From contig NC_087067.1 in assembly GCF_963678635.1 (NCBI RefSeq), positions 35,045,966 to 35,109,965 on the forward strand: a stretch of 64,000 nt of DNA. The letters are read 5' to 3'. A program made the position numbers and the translations under genes. Source of the stretch: Symsagittifera roscoffensis. Taxonomy: Eukaryota > Xenacoelomorpha > Acoela > Convolutidae. The notes beneath the pieces are model-generated. The model worked only from the letters and a program-made list of their open reading frames with translations. It searched no databases and was not told where the DNA came from. Shown here piece by piece: positions 61,251 to 64,000 of the stretch. The number at the start of each line of letters is the position of its first letter. Position 1 is the first letter of the stretch.

Positions 61251-61284
61251 AACTATTTAATAAGTTTATCACAACAATTAGGCT

Positions 61285-61318
61285 AAATGCGGGATTCACT
61301 AAAATGCGGGATTCACTA
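61285..61318. repeat. 17-bp tandem duplication at the element 5' edge
   Basis: AAATGCGGGATTCACTA occurs twice head to tail (61285-61301 and 61302-61318), within ~35 bp of where element-like composition ends. Confidence 0.9.
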
Positions 61319-61494
61319 TCTCGCCATGCTTAAGCTTGTTCAACGTATCATTTTTGCATGTAACGAAAGAAATGTTTCAACATTTAGACTATCGTATATT
61401 GCAACGCCTAAGAAGTTTTTTTTTCGATTTTCCTGTTTTAATTCGTGTTTGCTTCACCAAGTTTGAAACTATTAACCCAAAATAGGGATGCTGT

Positions 61495-62165
61495 CAGGGT
61501 TACCCAAGGGTTGCAAATTCAGACGCCAAACTTGAATACTCAAAATTTTTAGTTTACGAGATACGACGATTTTTTCTGATTTTTTCAAAAGTTTCCAGAA
61601 AACTTAGATTTGAAAGTTTCACAAAATTTGAAACTCCCAAACTTTTAGTTGGGTTCTGTTAGGGTTCTACGTTTTTATATGGTTTTTTCGAAACTTTTCA
61701 GAAAACTTCGATTTAAAAAATGTGACAAAATTTGAAAATCTCAACCCTATAATTGGGTGCTGTCAGTTTATTCACAGGGTTTGCAATTCTTGATTCCAAA
61801 TGTGACTGCTCAATTGCTTTTGCTTTTTGAGATATGACGTTTTATTAAGATTTCTAAAAAAAATTAGTTGAAAAATCAAAAAATACGAAGTTCAGAACCC
61901 TTTAGCTGGGTGCCGCCCTGGGGGCTCTCTGAGAGGTTGCAGATCTTGCCTCCAAGTTTGACCGCTCATATCTTATCAGTTTCCGAGATATGCCGTTGCT
62001 TTATGATTTTTTCAAAAAAAATTTTTTTTTGAAAACCTTGATTTTCGCAATTCTGTTTTTGGGTGCTGTCAGGGTACTCTTCGGGGTAGCAAATCTTGCC
62101 TCCAAATGTGACTGCTAAATTGCTTTTAGTTTCCATGATATGGCGTTATTTGTGATTTTTTCATA
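61495..62165. repeat. ~153-bp minisatellite, about five diverged units
   Basis: Units begin with GGG(T/A)GCTGTCAGGGT-like sequence at 61495, 61651, 61755, 61908 and 62061. They contain GCAAATCTTGCCTCCAAATG and TTTCCGAGATATGGCGTT-like phrases. Spacing is 156, 104 (a shortened unit), 153 and 153 bp. No coding potential. Confidence 0.85.
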
Positions 62166-62236
62166 GAACTTAGATGTAAAAAAATTCACGAAGTTCACCC
62201 ATTTTGAGGAGCGCCTGAAAACTTGTTTTTGTTGCA

Positions 62237-62376
62237 GTGTGTTTGATTTTTGTTAACTTAAATCGAACATCTTTTTGATAAATTAGCATCAAAATAATAC
62301 TCACACATCGGCAACAAAGCCGACAATTTTTGACCAGATAAGATGTTCAATTCAAATTATAACATCAAACACATAA
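62237..62376. repeat. Long imperfect inverted repeat with a nested hairpin
   Basis: Left arm 62237-62273 (GTGTGTTTGAT...TCGAACATCTT) pairs with right arm 62340-62376 (AAGATGTTCAATTC...ATCAAACACAT) with a few mismatches and small bulges. The ~66-bp loop itself contains TCGGCAACAAAGCCGA (62308-62323), a 5-bp stem. It looks like a miniature foldback element or cruciform-forming site. Confidence 0.75.
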
Positions 62377-64000
62377 ATTACATTGAGACTAGCAAAACCT
62401 AATCAGCAGTTTAATATCTTACGACACAAGCTATTATAGTAGCAGTTTGTCTCTATAGAAAATTATTTTGTCAAGGAAAAAAATAAAACTAACATCAAGA
62501 GCTATGCATCAAGAGAGTCTATTATGGTTCACGACTGTTTGATTCAGGCCAGCTGAAGCCATCTATACATTGCAAAACGTTTTTGGCTTTACATTTTGTC
62601 CTTGAAGTTTCCCAATTATTAACTAAGAGTAGATAAACGTACCGAAGACTTATATAGATTGAGATAATTTTTTTTCCCGGAAAAGTCTTAAAATGTGTTC
62701 AGGTTGAAGTTGGATTTTTCGCGGTTTGACTTTATTTCATTGATTTCTTTTAAGTTAGCAACAGTTGAACAACGAACAGCAAAAGTGTAAAGATCACGAA
62801 AAACATGATTGACTTTAGTTTCGAAAGAAGATTTTAATTTTCACATTTCCCAGAGGAATAAAAATAGTTCTATTGATCCGGTTTTCTCAACTAGGGTTGA
62901 TTTTATCAATTAAATCTTCAATCAGAAATTATTCTTAAAATTCAAAGAACTTTAAGGGCATCTGTTATTTTTTCTTGAAGTTCGAATGTTTAAAACAAAT
63001 CAGTAGTTTTTCTATTTATACATGCGTCCATTGACTTGTTTTCAACTGTCTCCTGGCCATATCTTATATATGCACTAACTAGAATAGATGTTTTCACTAC
63101 GCATTTATTTGCAGTGCCCTTGATGCAGTAGCCATAGGACTCTTTACGATGTTTTTCAACATAGCCAGATTTCTGAAATCATTTTGACATATCTATGAAC
63201 ATCGTTTGTTGCAGATTTATTGCATATTTTCAATATCAAATTGAAACTCTTCTCATTTGAACAACAACAGACGGAAGAGTTTTTATTAGAAAAAAAATCC
63301 ATGGTGCTTACAATTAATAATAAGTGAATCTTGATCTATTTGTCATTACAACTCAAATTTTGCCACTTTATTTCACCATCTTTAATTCACCTATATTACA
63401 CGAAAGAGAGCCCACGAAACCAGTTGCTTAATTATTTTAAATATGTCGAAAAGAGCCAATTGACTCAATATCAGATTACATAATGAACAAACTAGACTTG
63501 TTATGCAGTCTTTCTTGTGCAACACCAAAAGACGGAAATGTTGACGCTTACCATATATACCGATCCGACTACGACAAAAAAGCCCATGGAAAACGATAAA
63601 ACACATAAATTTGGTAATCGTTTTGACCAATCCTTGCTAAAACAAAACGATTTTTGGCAAAATTTAAAAAACTTGGGCTTGTTCTGTATCCAGCTATCTC
63701 TAACCACATTTAATTTATACGCAGATGAATATAGTCATACTAAAAGAATCACAAGATTCAATTGAAGACATTCAAAGCAAAATTAACTTTTGATTTATTT
63801 TTTTGATGATCAATTTCAAGCCTTCTGAAGATCAACAAACGGCAAAAATCAGAAGTTGTCAAAAAATTTATGGTAGATCAAATACGTGTTTTTGTTTGCA
63901 TAAATAAGCTCTTTTTTGTTGATTATTAAAAAAAAAACAGGCTCAAATTTTACCTGTTAACCAGATATTTCATTTGTCGAAATGATTAATTGATTCGATT
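62377..64000. other. AT-rich stretch, no recognised features
   Basis: Only short open frames without motifs (for example 63391-63630 minus, 63517-63765 plus). If the integrin-like exon at 57.1 kb is real, this is presumably still its intron. No exon with integrin head-domain motifs was seen. Confidence 0.45.

Larger units (their letters stand above)
57490..61284 (-). mobile_element. Non-LTR retrotransposon with 2A, chromo barrel, RT and restriction-like endonuclease
   Basis: An autonomous-looking element on the minus strand with one uninterrupted ORF (57704-61024) and a G+C-richer 5' leader up to ~61.25 kb. No LTRs. The ends are approximate: the GC-rich composition stops near 61250 and a 17-bp tandem repeat lies at 61285-61318. 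The contrast with surrounding AT-rich, stop-ridden elements suggests a much younger insertion. Confidence 0.85.

Noticed and set aside
57490-61284. Insertion at an rDNA target as in R2
   Set aside because: No 28S-like sequence was recognised on either side; the flanks are AT-rich intron-like DNA.
61495-62165. CRISPR-like array
   Set aside because: Units are ~153 bp, diverged, AT-rich and without short identical repeats separated by unique spacers; the host is an animal.

Overview
The window is genomic DNA of an invertebrate-type animal. It holds a T-box transcription factor gene with three GT-AG introns, a likely first exon of an integrin beta subunit, several classes of eukaryotic retrotransposon, and large microsatellite or satellite fields. 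There are no operons, ribosome binding sites or CRISPR arrays. Host DNA is AT-rich; the one intact retrotransposon is visibly richer in G+C. The sequence alone does not reveal the phylum.

Layout. 1-9.06 kb is a nested field of GTAA-type microsatellite, ~920-bp tandem units, a degenerate CATC/CATT satellite and direct duplications, with a near-perfect ~1 kb (GTAA)n core at 6.6-7.6 kb. 9.80-16.32 kb is a complete but inactivated Ty3/Gypsy LTR retrotransposon with two ~210-bp LTRs, a primer-binding site, gag, protease (DSA), RT (YIED), RNase H, a DD35E integrase and a Ser/Pro-rich tail. 17.2-17.9 kb is a GC-richer stretch that may be the 5' noncoding part of the T-box gene. 20.79-23.47 kb is the T-box gene (4 coding exons, about 611 residues). 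25.7-52.5 kb is a head-to-tail array of about ten decayed gag-pol blocks from a different Ty3/Gypsy family, with no LTRs seen between them. Copies share the same inactivating lesions, so a dead element was multiplied as DNA. 53.1-56.2 kb is a degenerate RT/endonuclease-type retroelement, followed by two antisense LINE 3' fragments (56.2-57.06 kb).

57.09-57.26 kb encodes a PSI-type cysteine module of an integrin beta subunit ending at a splice donor. Just downstream, in what would be the intron and on the opposite strand, lies an uninterrupted 1106-codon non-LTR retrotransposon ORF (57,704-61,024). It joins four things: a signal-like N-terminus, a canonical 2A recoding peptide, an MRG15-type chromo barrel domain, and an RT followed by a zinc-binding motif and a restriction-like endonuclease. 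This is the most interesting object in the window. The right edge has a ~153-bp minisatellite and a long inverted repeat.

The parts do not form a pathway. The picture is two host developmental or adhesion genes embedded in successive retroelement and satellite expansions of very different ages.
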